The position numbers and the translations under genes are program-made. Below the pieces are notes generated by a model. The model did not search any database and was not told the origin of the DNA. It saw only the letters and a list, made by a program, of their open reading frames with translations. 64,000 nt of DNA from Rhodocyclaceae bacterium (lineage in GTDB: Bacteria > Pseudomonadota > Gammaproteobacteria > Burkholderiales > Rhodocyclaceae): positions 1-64,000 of the forward strand of contig JAGWTC010000002.1 of assembly GCA_028869135.1 (NCBI GenBank), read 5' to 3'. Positions 63,253 to 64,000 of the stretch are shown here, one piece after another. Each line of letters begins with the position of its first letter. Position 1 is the stretch's first letter.

Positions 63253-64000
63253 TTGATCGCCACCCAGACAGTTTCGTACCGCCTCGGCCAGTATCTGCAA
63301 CTGACCAAGCCCCGCGTCGTTTCCCTGATTGTTTTCTGCGCCGTCATCGGCATGTTCCTGGCGACGCCGGGCATGGTGCCGATGAAAGTCCTCGTGCTCG
63401 GCACCCTAGGCATAGGCCTGGTCGCCGGCGCGGCGGCGGCGGTGAACTGCCTGATCGAGCAAAAGGTCGACGCCATGATGGCGCGCACCAAGGGCCGGCC
63501 CCTGCCGCAAGGTGAGGTCAACTCGCTGGAAACGCTGATGGTGTCAGGTCTACTCGGCGGCATCGGCCTCTCGATGCTTTACCAGATCAATGCGCTGACC
63601 ATGTGGCTGACGCTGGCGACCTTCGTCGGCTACGCCATCATCTACACGGTCTTCCTGAAGCCCAACACCTCGCAGAACATCGTCATCGGCGGCGCTTCCG
63701 GTGCCATGCCTCCGGTGCTGGGCTGGGCCGCAGTCACCAACTCCACGCCGCCCGAGGCATGGCTGCTGTTTCTCATCATCTTCGTGTGGACGCCACCGCA
63801 CTTCTGGTCGCTGGCGCTGTATCGCGCCAAGGAATATGCCGCGGCCGGTTTTCCCATGCTGCCGGTGACGCATGGCGCCGAATACACGCGCCGCCATGTT
63901 TTCCTGTATACGGTCGGCTTGACCTTCATCACGTTGGTGCCCGATTTCATCGGCATGACGGGTTGGTTCTACCTGGTTTCGGCGATAATCCTGAATGCCA
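63253..64000 (+). CDS. ctaB: Protoheme IX farnesyltransferase (partial, C-terminus off window)
   Basis: Makes heme O from heme B, needed for heme a/o oxidases. About 249 residues readable from a TTG start at 63253 (an in-frame stop at 63214 limits the choices). UbiA-type motifs: [42 protein letters not shown] (Asp-rich motif) and [23 protein letters not shown] (second motif). In many oxidase loci ctaA lies just before it, but not here. Confidence 0.95.
   Translation, partial: MIATQTVSYRLGQYLQLTKPRVVSLIVFCAVIGMFLATPGMVPMKVLVLGTLGIGLVAGAAAAVNCLIEQKVDAMMARTKGRPLPQGEVNSLETLMVSGLLGGIGLSMLYQINALTMWLTLATFVGYAIIYTVFLKPNTSQNIVIGGASGAMPPVLGWAAVTNSTPPEAWLLFLIIFVWTPPHFWSLALYRAKEYAAAGFPMLPVTHGAEYTRRHVFLYTVGLTFITLVPDFIGMTGWFYLVSAIILNA

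Overview
The window looks like the chromosome of a GC-rich betaproteobacterium, probably of the Rhodocyclales/Nitrosomonadales type. The reasons are the gene order mreBCD-mrdA-rodA-rlpA-dacA-dat-ybeD-lipB, gatCAB divergent from mreB, a Cox operon with a tiny assembly protein, ctaG and a DUF2970 gene, and a PEP-CTERM protein behind a sigma-54-type promoter. The placement is inferred from gene content only. No rRNA, tRNA, CRISPR array, transposase or prophage was recognised, and no gap between genes exceeds 300 bases.

Layout. Positions 1-9600 (minus strand) hold the cell-elongation cluster: mreB, mreC, mreD, PBP2, RodA, RlpA, the D,D-carboxypeptidase DacA, a D-amino-acid aminotransferase, YbeD and the start of lipB. 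Positions 9749-12935 hold gatCAB. Positions 13001-18902 hold mixed housekeeping: an exported coiled-coil protein, pyrE, xthA, a PEP-CTERM protein, a yqjD-yqjE-yqjK-like trio with an NlpC/P60 lipoprotein, pcm and a rhodanese. Positions 18932-21999 hold LPS core genes (waaA, waaC and a WaaE-like glycosyltransferase).

Positions 22074-44512 are one long, tightly packed plus-strand O-antigen locus. It encodes GDP-fucose synthesis (gmd, fcl), a Wzm/Wzt exporter, and a CDP-sugar module: cytidylyltransferase, CDP-glucose 4,6-dehydratase, RmlC-like epimerase, TylC/NovU-type C-methyltransferase, DegT aminotransferase, sugar N-formyltransferase and a CmcI-type methyltransferase. It also encodes many glycosyltransferases (including a GT11 fucosyltransferase), two further sugar SDRs, an initiating phosphoglycosyltransferase and a WbpM-type dehydratase. 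No Wzx flippase or Wzy polymerase is visible, so export should be ABC-transporter dependent. The CDP-sugar module is the best candidate for unusual chemistry: it predicts a branched (C-methylated), possibly N-formylated amino sugar.

Positions 44518-53629 return to housekeeping: apaH, plsC, a glycine-zipper lipoprotein, a PfkB kinase, tpx, a zinc-ribbon protein, prmA, accC/accB, aroQ, a TlpA-like thioredoxin and an unknown protein. Mpl follows on the plus strand. Positions 55288-64000 hold a cytochrome c oxidase operon (coxB with a fused cytochrome c domain, coxA, small protein, ctaG, DUF2970, coxC, SURF1, SCO-like), then a reverse-oriented divergent heme-copper-oxidase-like gene with a perfect FNR box upstream, then ctaB (truncated by the window end). 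An FNR-like site also lies just downstream of the coxB promoter, which suggests oxygen-responsive switching of this region.
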